A DNA stretch of 64,000 nt from CAUZIZ01 sp965219005 (lineage in GTDB: Bacteria > Acidobacteriota > UBA6911 > RPQK01 > JAJDTT01): contig CBDCMS010000004.1 in assembly GCA_965219005.1 (NCBI GenBank), positions 992,001 through 1,056,000 on the forward strand. The letters run 5' to 3'. Positions 17,978 to 25,420 of the stretch are shown piece by piece. A program made the translations under genes and the position numbers. The notes below the pieces were generated by a model. That model made no database searches. It was not told the DNA's origin and saw nothing but the letters and a program-made list of their open reading frames with translations. How positions within the stretch are numbered: the stretch's first letter is position 1; each line of letters opens with the position of its first letter.

Positions 17978-19309
17978 TTGGGCAACCTATCAACTCCGAA
18001 AAGGGTTCAGAAACTACAGAGGGCATTACACGCGAAAGCGAAGGCTGAGCCTCGCTATCGCTTCTATGCCCTGTACGACAAGCTGTACCGCGAGGATATT
18101 CTTGACGCTGTCTATGCCCAGTGCCGCTCCAATCGGGGCGCGCCGGGCGTAGATGGGCAGGAGTTCGCGGACGTCGAGGCGTATGGGGTAAAGCGGTGGC
18201 TGGGTGAACTGGCGCAAGCGCTCAGAGAGGAGAGGTATCGACCGGACCCCATTAGACGAGTGTTGATTCCGAAAGCCAATGGCCAGCTCCGGCCCTTGGG
18301 CATCTCGACCCTGCGGGATCGGGTCTGCATGACGGCAGCGATGCTGGTGCTGGAACCGATCTTCGAGGCCGACCTTCCATCAGAAATATACGCCTACCGA
18401 CCGCAGCGCAATGCGCAGCAGGCGGTGGTGGAGGTGGAAGAGAGGCTGTTCCGCGGTCAGCGGGACGTCGTAGACGCCGACCTGTCGGATTATTTTGGCA
18501 GCCTTCCCCATGCCGAGCTGATGCAGTCGCTGGCGCGCTGGATCGTTGATCGACGCGTGCTGCGCCTGATTAAGCAATGGCTGGAATGTGCCGTCGAAGA
18601 AACCGACAAGAAAGGACGGAAGAGACGTACGACCGAGGCCAAGGATAGCCGACGCGGCATCCCGCAGGGCTCACCCATCTCACCGCTGCTGGCGAATCTG
18701 TATATGCGCCGGTTTGTGTTGGCATGGAAGAAGTTCGGGCTGGATCGAAGCCTGGGCAGTTGTCTCGTGATCTATGCGGATGACCTGGTGATCTTGTGTC
18801 GTCGCGGCAAGGCGGAAAACGCCCTGCGGTCGCTGCGCGAGATCCTGGGCAAGTTGAAGCTCACGGTCAACGAGGAGAAGACACGGATCTGCACGGTTCC
18901 GGAAGAGGAGTTCGACTTTTTGGGTTACACGTTTGGGCGGATGTACTCGGCGAGGACGGGCCAGGCCCGTCTCGGAATGCGTCCGTCGAAGAAGAGCATT
19001 AAGCGCATGGTTCGCAAGATCCACGCGATGACAGTGCCTTCGAGGACGTGGCTGGAGACCACGGAGTTAGTGCAGCAGTTGAACCGCGCCCTGCGCGGCT
19101 GGGCGAACTACTCTCGGGTAGGGACGACCAGCCGGGCCTACCGTGCGCTGGACAACTACACCGCTCCGCGGTTGCGCCGGTGGCTGCGCCACAAGTACAA
19201 GGTCAGGCGACGCAAGGGCGGGACGTATCCCCTCTCGCACCTGTACGGGCACTTTGGACTCGTGCGCCTGACCCAACTTGGACGCGGCGAGCCGTGGGTG
19301 AAGGCGTGA
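17978..19309 (+). CDS. ltrA: Group II intron reverse transcriptase/maturase
   Basis: 443 aa from a TTG start (AGGAG just upstream). RT motifs in order: GAPGVDG (55-60), RPLGIS (105-110), catalytic Asp in DADLSDYF (167), IPQGSPISPLL (228-238), and YADD (266-269) with the two metal-binding aspartates. The maturase (X) region with LRGWANYS follows. There is no C-terminal HNH endonuclease domain, which suits a class that uses nicked or replicating DNA for priming. The gene is intact although the host ribozyme is broken, so the protein could act in trans on the intron at 26607-27626. Confidence 0.95.
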   Translation: MGNLSTPKRVQKLQRALHAKAKAEPRYRFYALYDKLYREDILDAVYAQCRSNRGAPGVDGQEFADVEAYGVKRWLGELAQALREERYRPDPIRRVLIPKANGQLRPLGISTLRDRVCMTAAMLVLEPIFEADLPSEIYAYRPQRNAQQAVVEVEERLFRGQRDVVDADLSDYFGSLPHAELMQSLARWIVDRRVLRLIKQWLECAVEETDKKGRKRRTTEAKDSRRGIPQGSPISPLLANLYMRRFVLAWKKFGLDRSLGSCLVIYADDLVILCRRGKAENALRSLREILGKLKLTVNEEKTRICTVPEEEFDFLGYTFGRMYSARTGQARLGMRPSKKSIKRMVRKIHAMTVPSRTWLETTELVQQLNRALRGWANYSRVGTTSRAYRALDNYTAPRLRRWLRHKYKVRRRKGGTYPLSHLYGHFGLVRLTQLGRGEPWVKA

Positions 19310-19327
19310 GGTCTTGTCCGAAAGCCG

Positions 19328-19333
19328 GATGCG
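19328..19333 (+). repeat. 6-bp flank GATGCG left of the RIT element
   Basis: It repeats directly at 22752-22757 and in inverse orientation (CGCATC) at 22726-22731. The first two could be a target duplication or one target and one element copy. Confidence 0.6.
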
Positions 19334-19369
19334 TTATGTGCCCTTCCCACTTATGTGGCGCCCAGCTCT
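19329..19369 (+). repeat. RIT left terminal inverted repeat
   Basis: 41 bp that match the reverse complement of 22690-22730 with one mismatch. It holds two copies of the motif CTTATGTGG / TTATGTGCC, likely recombinase binding sites. A further inverted copy (GGCGCCACATAAGC) is at about 19409-19422. Confidence 0.9.
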
Positions 19370-19425
19370 GAGAGCCCCTTGGCGCCAGATCCAGGCTGTT
19401 GCGGGCGCCACATAAGCAGACGAGG

Positions 19426-20424
19426 TCAAAGCGACCGAAGGAACTCCATCAAGCTTCGGTCCTGGGACCAAGGATTGCCGGTCTGGCGTTGTGGGCCGGG
19501 CTCGCACAAAGCAAGGGCTTGGGCCTTCATTTCCAGATCGATTTCGGCGTAGACGTTTGTCGTTTCCAGTGAGGAGTGGCCCAACCATGCGCGGATGGTG
19601 TTGATGTCCACTCCGGCCCGGAGCAGATGGACGGCCGTCGTATGGCGGATGGTATGAGGGCTGACACGCTTGGCGATCAGTGAGGGCATGCCGGCGGCTG
19701 CCCGCAGTGCGTAGCGTCGTACCAGTTTATGGATTCCGAAGCGGGTGATGGGCTGCGAGCATCGATTCAGGAAGACCGGTTCGGAGGGGCCGCGAGAAGT
19801 GATCATGCGGCTCAGGACTCGCGCCGTGGCCGGCCACAAGGGGCAGTGCCGTTCCTTCCTGCCTTTGCCCAGGAGTCTGACCGAGGGTGAACGTGTCAGT
19901 TCCAGATCGGAGACGACGACTTGGGCAGTTTCTCCGGCCCGGGCCCCCGAGTTGTAGAGGAAGAGCAAGAGCGTATGCTCGCGGCAGCCTTGGGCGGTTG
20001 CTGTGTCGGCGGAGCCCTGCAAGGCATCCATCTCAGCTTTCTCGAGATAGGGAACGACCGTCTGGACGCCCTTCTTGAAGGGAAGGCTGCAGATCTGAGC
20101 ACACCAGGCAACATGCTCGGGGCTGTGCTCGGCCACGAAGCGGCTGAGCGCCCGGACGGCTGCCAAACGTTGATTGCGGGTGGCAACCCCGCATCGGCGG
20201 GACTCTTGTAGATGGGACAGGAACAGGCGCACCATGTCGGTGGACACATCTTCGACGGCGAGACGTTCGATCGGCTTTTGCCAGCGGGCGACCAGAAACG
20301 GAAGCAGCAGTTTGAAGGCATCGCGATAACTGCGTTGTGTGTTGGCAGTGAGGTTGCGCTCAGCGACCAAGTGCTCCAGGAGGAAACGCCGGATCCAAGG
20401 GCCGAGCAAGGTTGCATCAGACAT
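19426..20424 (-). CDS. ritC: RIT tyrosine recombinase C
   Basis: 332 aa. An N-terminal SAM-like core-binding domain precedes a C-terminal catalytic domain with Arg in NSGARAGETAQV, the H-x-x-R box PHTIRHTTAVHLLRAG, His in AWLGHSSLETT and nucleophile Tyr in TNVYAEID. All catalytic residues are present. It is the third gene of the trio, starting 19 bases after the ritB stop with GGAGGTGA as ribosome binding site. It is expected to cooperate with the other two to excise and insert the element. Confidence 0.92.
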   Translation of the reverse strand: MSDATLLGPWIRRFLLEHLVAERNLTANTQRSYRDAFKLLLPFLVARWQKPIERLAVEDVSTDMVRLFLSHLQESRRCGVATRNQRLAAVRALSRFVAEHSPEHVAWCAQICSLPFKKGVQTVVPYLEKAEMDALQGSADTATAQGCREHTLLLFLYNSGARAGETAQVVVSDLELTRSPSVRLLGKGRKERHCPLWPATARVLSRMITSRGPSEPVFLNRCSQPITRFGIHKLVRRYALRAAAGMPSLIAKRVSPHTIRHTTAVHLLRAGVDINTIRAWLGHSSLETTNVYAEIDLEMKAQALALCEPGPQRQTGNPWSQDRSLMEFLRSL

Positions 20425-20443
20425 GATTCACCTCCGGGCAGGC

Positions 20444-21361
20444 CTAGCGTTCGAAGCGGGAGCCGGCCAGCTCAAGCAACTCCGGCGTCATGGTGAGGTA
20501 GCGCTGGGTGGCGCTGAGGTTCAGGTGCCCCAGGTAGGTGGACAGCCGAGGTAGGAGACGCTGGACGTCCTCCCCCTCCCGGTACCACGCTACCAGACGG
20601 TGCACCACGAAGGCATGACGAAGATCATGTAGACGCGGTTGATAGCGGGCGCCGTCGTCACGAAAGACCTCGGCGAGACGGCGCAGACGGCAAAACGCTC
20701 TTTCGGCCATGGAACGCGTCACGGCCTTGCCGGTGCGGGTCAGAAAGAAAGGAGAATCCGGACGGGGTCGTCCCTTGCCCCGGCGCAGCCCTTTGGCATA
20801 AACGTCTAGAGCACCGGCAAGGCGGGGCCCAATGGGCACCAGCCGGCTCTTGAAAAACTTGCCTTGGCGGATCGTCAGCAGGTCTCTGTTCAGATCGACA
20901 TCCGCCAAGGTCAGTGAAAGGGCCTCTCCGATGCGCAGGCCAGCACCGTAAAGCATCAGGAGCAGCGTTCGCAGCGTCGTTCCCTCCAACTGGGCTCGGG
21001 GGTGCAAGGCCGAATCGGCGGCCTGAAGCAGACGCTGCAGTTCAGCCTGGGTGAAGATGTAGGGCTTGAAGGGAGGGGGCAGTTTGGGAAGGATTCGGGG
21101 CAGCGGAGAACAAGCCACATACCCCCGTCCGATGGCGAAGCGGTAGAAGCCGGACAACACGGTATGCTTGCGATGCCAGAAACGAGTGACCGCTCCACTG
21201 CCGGCGAGATATTCCCGCACTCGGTCCGGTTCGACCTCAGCGAGGTCCACATCTCCCATGGCTCGACAGAATGCCTTCAGGACAGTGGCTTCGGTGCGGA
21301 AACGCGAACCCATCGACTGCTTGAGGACGACATATTGGTGGGTGAGTTCAGCAAGTTTCAT
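20444..21361 (-). CDS. ritB: RIT tyrosine recombinase B
   Basis: 305 aa tyrosine recombinase. Catalytic elements visible: Arg in YGAGLRIGEAL, Lys region QGKFFKSRLVPI, the box LHDLRHAFVVHRLV, His in YLGHLNLSATQ and Tyr in QRYLTM. The His-box region has an insertion (WYREGEDVQRLL) compared with XerD. It overlaps the ritA stop by 4 nt (ATGA), so ritA and ritB are translationally coupled. Confidence 0.92.
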   Translation of the reverse strand: MKLAELTHQYVVLKQSMGSRFRTEATVLKAFCRAMGDVDLAEVEPDRVREYLAGSGAVTRFWHRKHTVLSGFYRFAIGRGYVACSPLPRILPKLPPPFKPYIFTQAELQRLLQAADSALHPRAQLEGTTLRTLLLMLYGAGLRIGEALSLTLADVDLNRDLLTIRQGKFFKSRLVPIGPRLAGALDVYAKGLRRGKGRPRPDSPFFLTRTGKAVTRSMAERAFCRLRRLAEVFRDDGARYQPRLHDLRHAFVVHRLVAWYREGEDVQRLLPRLSTYLGHLNLSATQRYLTMTPELLELAGSRFER

Positions 21362-22602
21362 ATCAAGCCCCCCAGATCGAAGCGGGCGACCTCGCGCAGG
21401 CCTGTCAAGTCGACTTTGGCGTAGACCCGGGTGGCGTCGGGACTGCGATGCCCCAGATGATCACCGATTTCCTTGAAGGAGAGCCCCCGGGCCAGCAAGT
21501 GTGCGGCACAGGCGTGGCGCAGGGAATGAGGTCCGCGATGCACAGCCGCAATGCCGAGCCGCAAAAAGCGGCTGCTGGTGACATGGTAAAGGCCGCCCGG
21601 TGAGAGAGGGCGGAAGGGGGCGTTGAGGGTCAGAAAGACTTCGCGGTGCCGACAGCGCGGGCGGACCTTCAGCAAGTAGCGCAGAATCGCTTCGCCGGTG
21701 GTGCGCGTGAGCGGGTACTCCTGTGAGCGTCGCTGTTTGGATCGAGAAACGACAACCTTCTCCTGTTCCCAGTCGATATCCTCGAGCCTCAGGCGACCTA
21801 CCTCGCCGCTACGCCATCCGTATACCGAAAAGAGCATCAGAATAGCCCGGTCCCTAATGTCGCGGGATTGAGTGCTTTCGGCGCTCGGGATCAGGCGTCG
21901 GACGTCTTCCCAACGAGGGCCCGTCGGAAGCCCCTCGTGGCGGAAGATGCGGGGGCTTTCGATCGCGTCGGCGATACCGTTACCGCACCATCCCCGCCTT
22001 TCGGCATGACGAAAAAATGCCCTCAGGGCCTTCGCACTGGTCGCCGAGGAGACTCGGCTCCACCCTTGGCCTTTCAGGGCGAGGAAGGCGTCCACGTCCA
22101 AGGCTGTAACCTGGCCGAAGGGACGGCCGGAGGTACTGAGCCAGTCCAGAAACTGCCTCGCTTGCCAATCGTAAGAGGCGATTGTGGCGGGCGATAACCC
22201 ACGCTCACCGTGAAGGACGGCCGCAAAATCTTTCAGAAGTGACGCAAAGGGAACCGGCTCGACCTCGGTCTCTTTCAGACGACCTAAGAACCGTAGCCAG
22301 TCCCGTGCCACCTGTGTGAAGTGATGACCGGGCCAGTGCAGTCCTTGCGAGCGGCCTCGTCGACGTTGTCGGCGGGCCCAATGTCCAGCGGCCGTCCCAA
22401 CTTCGGCTAAGCTGATCGCGCTGCCCGGCTTGAGGCGAAGTTCTCGGGCAACGACGAGCAACTCTCGAGCAATCCGAACCAGAGTGGTCGACGCAAGGCC
22501 CTGCTCACACTTGTGAACTAAGTACCGCTCGCGCTCCTTCGCAAGCGGACCGTCTCGATGACGGGCCAGAACCCTCGGATACTTGAACAGCTTTTCATAC
22601 AT
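21358..22602 (-). CDS. ritA: RIT tyrosine recombinase A
   Basis: 414 aa. I use ATG 22602 (GGAGG seven bases upstream) rather than the TTG two codons earlier. An extended N-terminal region of about 220 residues includes a core-binding domain. The catalytic domain has Arg in YGWRSGEVGRL, Lys/beta-hairpin SRSKQRRSQEYPL, box PHSLRHACAAHLLARG, His in HLGHRSPDATR and Tyr in RVYAKVD. It is the first gene of the trio, about 120 bases inside the right inverted repeat, where the promoter must lie. Confidence 0.92.
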   Translation of the reverse strand: MYEKLFKYPRVLARHRDGPLAKERERYLVHKCEQGLASTTLVRIARELLVVARELRLKPGSAISLAEVGTAAGHWARRQRRRGRSQGLHWPGHHFTQVARDWLRFLGRLKETEVEPVPFASLLKDFAAVLHGERGLSPATIASYDWQARQFLDWLSTSGRPFGQVTALDVDAFLALKGQGWSRVSSATSAKALRAFFRHAERRGWCGNGIADAIESPRIFRHEGLPTGPRWEDVRRLIPSAESTQSRDIRDRAILMLFSVYGWRSGEVGRLRLEDIDWEQEKVVVSRSKQRRSQEYPLTRTTGEAILRYLLKVRPRCRHREVFLTLNAPFRPLSPGGLYHVTSSRFLRLGIAAVHRGPHSLRHACAAHLLARGLSFKEIGDHLGHRSPDATRVYAKVDLTGLREVARFDLGGLI

Positions 22603-22689
22603 GGTCAAACCTCCTTTCCAGGAAGTCTGACCATGGCCCGCATTATGTGTCGCTCATCCAACCAAGAGCATCGGTTCTACTGGTGTCCG

Positions 22690-22730
22690 AGAGCTGGGCG
22701 CCACATAAGTAGGAAGGGCACATAACGCAT
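22690..22730 (-). repeat. RIT right terminal inverted repeat
   Basis: Inverse of 19329-19369 with one mismatch in 41. Confidence 0.9.
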
Positions 22731-22757
22731 CTTATGTGCCGCGGCACATAAGATGCG
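22726..22757. repeat. Perfect 32-bp palindrome at the RIT right end
   Basis: Reads CGCATC-TTATGTGCC-GC-GGCACATAA-GATGCG. It holds an extra head-to-head pair of element ends beyond the regular inverted repeat. The left end of the element has no counterpart. Confidence 0.9.
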
Positions 22758-22892
22758 GTAGCTCCGCATGTCCGGTTTGATGAGGAGGGTGTGGAAACGG
22801 AGTGATGGTCCGGCTATTGAGGCACCGCCAGACGAAAGGGGCGGTAACAGATAGGCCGAACCTTAGACCACCGCGCCACATCCTTACTCTAC

Positions 22893-22972
22893 TGTTACCA
22901 GTCCTTCGTTCAGACGTTTCCAGGCAAGATCTGAGTGGCTGCTTTTAGGTGCGGTTTCAACCGGTCACTCAG
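22893..22972 (+). repeat. 3' exon of intron copy 2: right half of the palindromic repeat (copy e)
   Basis: Starts TGTTACCAGTCCTTCGTTCA, identical to the minus strand of 10982-11001. A second possible homing motif (GGCTGCTTTTAGG, 22937-22949) follows and is empty. After it, TGCGGTTTCAACCGGTC resembles the IS30 end, which may be a remnant or chance. Confidence 0.65.
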
Positions 22973-23356
22973 GGGCGAGCTACTCTGACACCGTTTTTGC
23001 GGTCAGATCTGCGCTATCACACCTTGAGGCACCGCGAAAGACGAAGACAATCTAAAGACGGATAAGGAAGGAACTCAGACCTCCTGGAGCCTCACTTCCC
23101 CATCCCTTAGAATCACCCCATGGTCCGCGAATACGGCCCCTTCCGTGAGCGATTCGAGGAGTACATCCTGGAGCGAACTGGTGACCATCCCTCTGTCGTT
23201 CGCATGGTCATGATGCAGTCTCGGCCTGGGGTCTAGGGAAGGTGTTCTTGACTCTCCAACACCAGAGGCGCATAAGAAAGGGTAACGATCCATTGCTAAC
23301 CCTCAAAATTCACAACGAGGAATTCGGTGGACTTGTTCTAGGAGTGGTCAGAAGCT
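22973..23356. other. Gap of about 380 bases
   Basis: Only a short plus-strand frame near 23119 (about 38 codons) with no recognised similarity. No structured RNA seen. Confidence 0.35.
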
Positions 23357-23707
23357 TTGACGTGCTCACACCGGACGAAGATCGTCATTGACGGACGGCA
23401 TGAAGGCGAGATTACCATTGCTGAGGATGAACAGCGCTGCGTTCTGAAGCGGTCAGGTTTTATATCAGAGCTGACGGTTTACATCTGCAAGTCCAAAGTC
23501 GGCCACATCGCCAGATTACTGACGAAGCAGAACTGGGCGGCGCTTCACGACTTCGACCTGGAGCTTCTCCCATGGTACTGTCCGAAGTGCGACAGTCTCT
23601 ACCCGGCGAGATCCTGGCACACCTGGGACGTGTTCGATGACGATGGGTGGCATGATCAGGTTCGTGGCCGGTGTCCGCAGGGGCATGAAAGAATGCTTGA
23701 GGACTGA
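23357..23707 (+). CDS. Small zinc-ribbon-like protein, function unknown
   Basis: 116 aa. The frame opens after an in-frame stop at 23339-23341, and the first usable start is TTG 23357 with GGAG about a dozen bases upstream. N-terminal half: beta-rich with MTCSHRTKIVIDG and CVLKRSG. C-terminal half: a zinc-ribbon pattern, YCPKCDSLY ... RGRCPQGHERMLED, with HTWDVFDDDGWHD between the knuckles. Composition and motif spacing argue for a real protein and I recall uncharacterised proteins ending in CP.GHERMLED. The family and job are unknown. It lies 94 bases before the DsrE-type gene on the same strand. Confidence 0.65.
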   Translation: MTCSHRTKIVIDGRHEGEITIAEDEQRCVLKRSGFISELTVYICKSKVGHIARLLTKQNWAALHDFDLELLPWYCPKCDSLYPARSWHTWDVFDDDGWHDQVRGRCPQGHERMLED

Positions 23708-23801
23708 CCAAAGGCATTCACCTTTCTGAGGTCAGAAAGGCTACAGATCGTTTTGAAACAACGCTGTCAAATCCGCGTTAGAGGTAAGGAGGAGGTCTTC
23801 T

Positions 23802-24164
23802 ATGTCAACGATTCTCTACACGGGCAGCTTCGGTTCTGATGATCCCACCCGAGGAACTCTGCCATTCATCGCTGCATTAGGTGCGGAGGAAGCAGGACAC
23901 CAGGCCCAAATTGCGTTGCTGGGCGAAGCCACCTATCTGATGAAGGATGCCATTGCCGAGCACGTCCAAGCGGTAGGTCTTCCAGCCCTGCGGGAGCTGC
24001 TACCCAAGGTGATCGAGCACGGTATCCCTGTATACGTCTGAGGCCTCTGTGGAAAGGCCCGTGGGGTCTCAGAGGACGACTTTACAGCCAAAAATGCTCA
24101 GTTCATCACGCCCAAGACCCTTGCCGAGCTGACAGTAGGTGCGGATCGAGTAGTGTCTATTTGA
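23802..24164 (+). CDS. DsrE-family protein with in-frame TGA: candidate selenoprotein
   Basis: Start ATG 23802 has a strong GGAGGAGG six bases upstream. The first 79 codons encode a DsrE/DsrF-like fold (ILYTGSFGSDDPTRGTLPF, AEEAGHQAQIALLGEATYLM, VIEHGIPVYV). Codon 80 (24039-24041) is TGA. The same frame then continues GLCGKARGVSEDDF, NAQFITPKTLAELTVGADRV and ends with VSI and a TGA at 24162-24164. Total length would be 120 aa, normal for the family. DsrE proteins have a cysteine after the (I/V)PV.V strand, usually in C-x-x-C-x-x-ARG; here TGA takes that cysteine's place with the second cysteine kept, giving U-G-L-C. DsrE-like selenoproteins are known from environmental sequences. The alternative is a simple nonsense mutation of a Cys codon (TGT or TGC to TGA). 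Confidence 0.75.
24039..24077 (+). promoter_or_regulatory. Possible bacterial SECIS hairpin after the UGA
   Basis: Directly after the TGA, CCTCTG (24044-24049) can pair with CAGAGG (24070-24075), extended after one mismatch by two more pairs, leaving an apical loop of about 14 bases containing G residues. A competing GGCC/GGCC stem is also possible. Position just 3' of UGA fits bacterial SECIS elements. Hand-folded only. Confidence 0.4.
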
Positions 24165-24251
24165 AACGCATCTGCTTGTTGCTGAGGTACTTTCTGGTCG
24201 GGAGTGAGAAGCACCAGCCTAGACCTTCAAGTCGGCGATCACATCAAATGG

Positions 24252-24398
24252 CTAGGCGATGACCTGCGCCATCCTGATCGAAGCGGCATCGAGAAGCTCC
24301 ACCTCCTGGTTGTCGAGGTCGAGCCCATCAACGTCTCCGGTTGCAAGCTGCTTGAGCGCCTTTCCCATGTATTGCTCACACTCAACGCTAATCGTCAT
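24252..24398 (-). CDS. Small protein of 48 residues, unknown
   Basis: ATG 24398 follows GAGGAGAAGACC, a good ribosome binding site. The product (MTISVECEQYMGKALKQL ... EVELLDAASIRMAQVIA) is acidic and mostly helical, with no signal peptide. It lies downstream of and on the same strand as the excisionase-like gene, 135 bases away, and may be part of the same small unit. No family recognised. Confidence 0.5.
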   Translation of the reverse strand: MTISVECEQYMGKALKQLATGDVDGLDLDNQEVELLDAASIRMAQVIA

Positions 24399-24533
24399 GG
24401 TCTTCTCCTCTTCGGCCTTCCGTCGGTTTCGCGTCGCCTGGGTCATCTGGTGTCGGTCCCTTGGGGGCTCGTGTACCCGCTCATTTAGCTCGGCCAGTCC
24501 AGTGGCTGTTGCGCGAGGGCTTCTTCAGGATGG

Positions 24534-24737
24534 CTAGCGTCCATCGTGTTGCTCCGTCCGCGGATCGGCCTGGCCACTCTCAACCCAAGCGTCCACCTGG
24601 CTTCGCTTGAACTTCCAAAGCCGTCCAACTCGGTGTCCCGGAAACCCTCGTTCCTCGATCCACCGGTAGAGCGTCTCCGTGGTGACGCCGAGATGCGCGA
24701 GGATCTCGTCAGCGGAAAGCCATCGCTCAGTGCTCAT
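24534..24737 (-). CDS. Excisionase/MerR-type helix-turn-helix DNA-binding protein
   Basis: 67 aa from ATG 24737 (GGGAG upstream). It is almost entirely one HTH_17-type winged helix: WLSADEILAHLGVTTETLYR, then WIEERGFPGHRVGRLWKFKR and SQVDAWVES. Such proteins are excisionase-like factors or small regulators, often left beside mobile DNA or within toxin-antitoxin and phage-type loci. The frame can be extended upstream to 24896 but the added residues look non-coding. Its partner recombinase is not adjacent. Confidence 0.85.
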   Translation of the reverse strand: MSTERWLSADEILAHLGVTTETLYRWIEERGFPGHRVGRLWKFKRSQVDAWVESGQADPRTEQHDGR

Positions 24738-24899
24738 TTCAGCTCCCAAATGAAACCTCGCCGTGGGCCGCGCTCTTTGGCTGCGCGACTCTCGAGTTGA
24801 AGCCCACACTTGAGGACACCGCCTACAGTGCGGTTCGGGTGCCATGGGAGGCCTTGTGCTTCTTTGCGCCCATAGCCCTGTATATCGGCGCGACACGTG

Positions 24900-25372
24900 G
24901 GAACCTTTGCCCGATCGCGAAAAAGGTGCTGAAGCTGTTTGTGTACGGTTATCTGAACCGCGTGCAGTCCAGTCGCCGGCTGTAACGTGAAGCCCAGCGC
25001 AATGTGGAACTGATGTGGCTGACCCGCCGGCTGGCGCCGGACTTCAAGACCATCGCCGCCGACTTTCACAAGGATAATGGGACAGCCATTCGTCTAGTGT
25101 GCCGCCGGTTCGTCATGGTGTGCCGCAACCTCAAGCTCTTTGCCAACGCTTTGGTGGCCATCGACGGCAGCAAGTTCAAGGCGGTCAACAACACCTATCG
25201 GAACTTCACCCGGGCCAAGATGAAGCGGCGCATCGCCCAAGTGGATGCGACGATCGTGCGTTACCTGAAGCAGTTGGCCAAGGCCGACCGCCAGGAACCG
25301 GCCGAGGATAAGACCCAGCGATTGGAGGACAAGATCGCGGCTCTGAAGAAGGAGATGGTGCGCCTCGGTTGA
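24900..25372 (+). pseudogene. IS1182-type transposase remnant
   Basis: One frame reads KKVLKLFVYGYLNRVQSSRR, L, then a TAA stop at 24983-24985, then REAQRNVELMWLTRRLAPDFK, ADFHKDNGTAIR, VAIDGSKFKAVNN and NFTRAKMKRR. These are hallmarks of the N-terminal half of IS1182-family transposases, where the stop position is normally Glu, so GAA to TAA explains the break. The catalytic second half is missing after EDKIAALKKEM, and no element ends were found. Dead copy. Confidence 0.8.
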
Positions 25373-25420
25373 GGATAATCTACGCAACTTCTCGCCTCTG
25401 AGTGTTTACCTGAAGTCCTT

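Larger units (their letters stand above)
19334..22751 (-). mobile_element. Recombinase-in-trio (RIT) element
   Basis: About 3.4 kb carrying only three consecutive, same-strand tyrosine recombinase genes of about 414, 305 and 332 codons, with overlapping or nearly abutting frames, bounded by 41-bp inverted repeats. This is the defining layout of RIT elements (ritA-ritB-ritC). It is inserted in the terminal stem of domain V of the group II intron, a natural hairpin (ATGCGG-TAGCT-CCGCAT). The intron copy at 26607-27626 gives the uninterrupted sequence of the target. Confidence 0.92.
17484..22892 (+). mobile_element. Group II intron copy 2, split by a RIT element in domain V
   Basis: The 5' end is GTGCGCC and the 3' end CTCTAC, giving the expected GTGYG...AY termini. 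The ends are fixed by the uninterrupted site at 11001/11002. Domain I to IV sequence and an intact maturase gene (17978-19309) are followed by the left half of domain V (AAAGCCGGATGCG, 19321-19333). The RIT element 19334-22751 then intervenes, and domain V resumes (GATGCGGTAGCTCCGCATGTCCGG is the right half, starting 22752), followed by domain VI to 22892. Without the insertion the intron would be about 2.0 kb. As it stands domain V is broken, so self-splicing should be abolished unless the insert is removed. Confidence 0.88.

Noticed and set aside
19334..22751. The three recombinases as a phage or integron integrase cluster
   Set aside because: No attachment-site tRNA, cassette array or phage genes; the three-gene order with long inverted repeats fits a RIT element.
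24983..24985. Stop inside the IS1182-type gene as recoding
   Set aside because: It is TAA at a conserved Glu codon, and the transposase is truncated anyway, so a plain mutation is the better reading.
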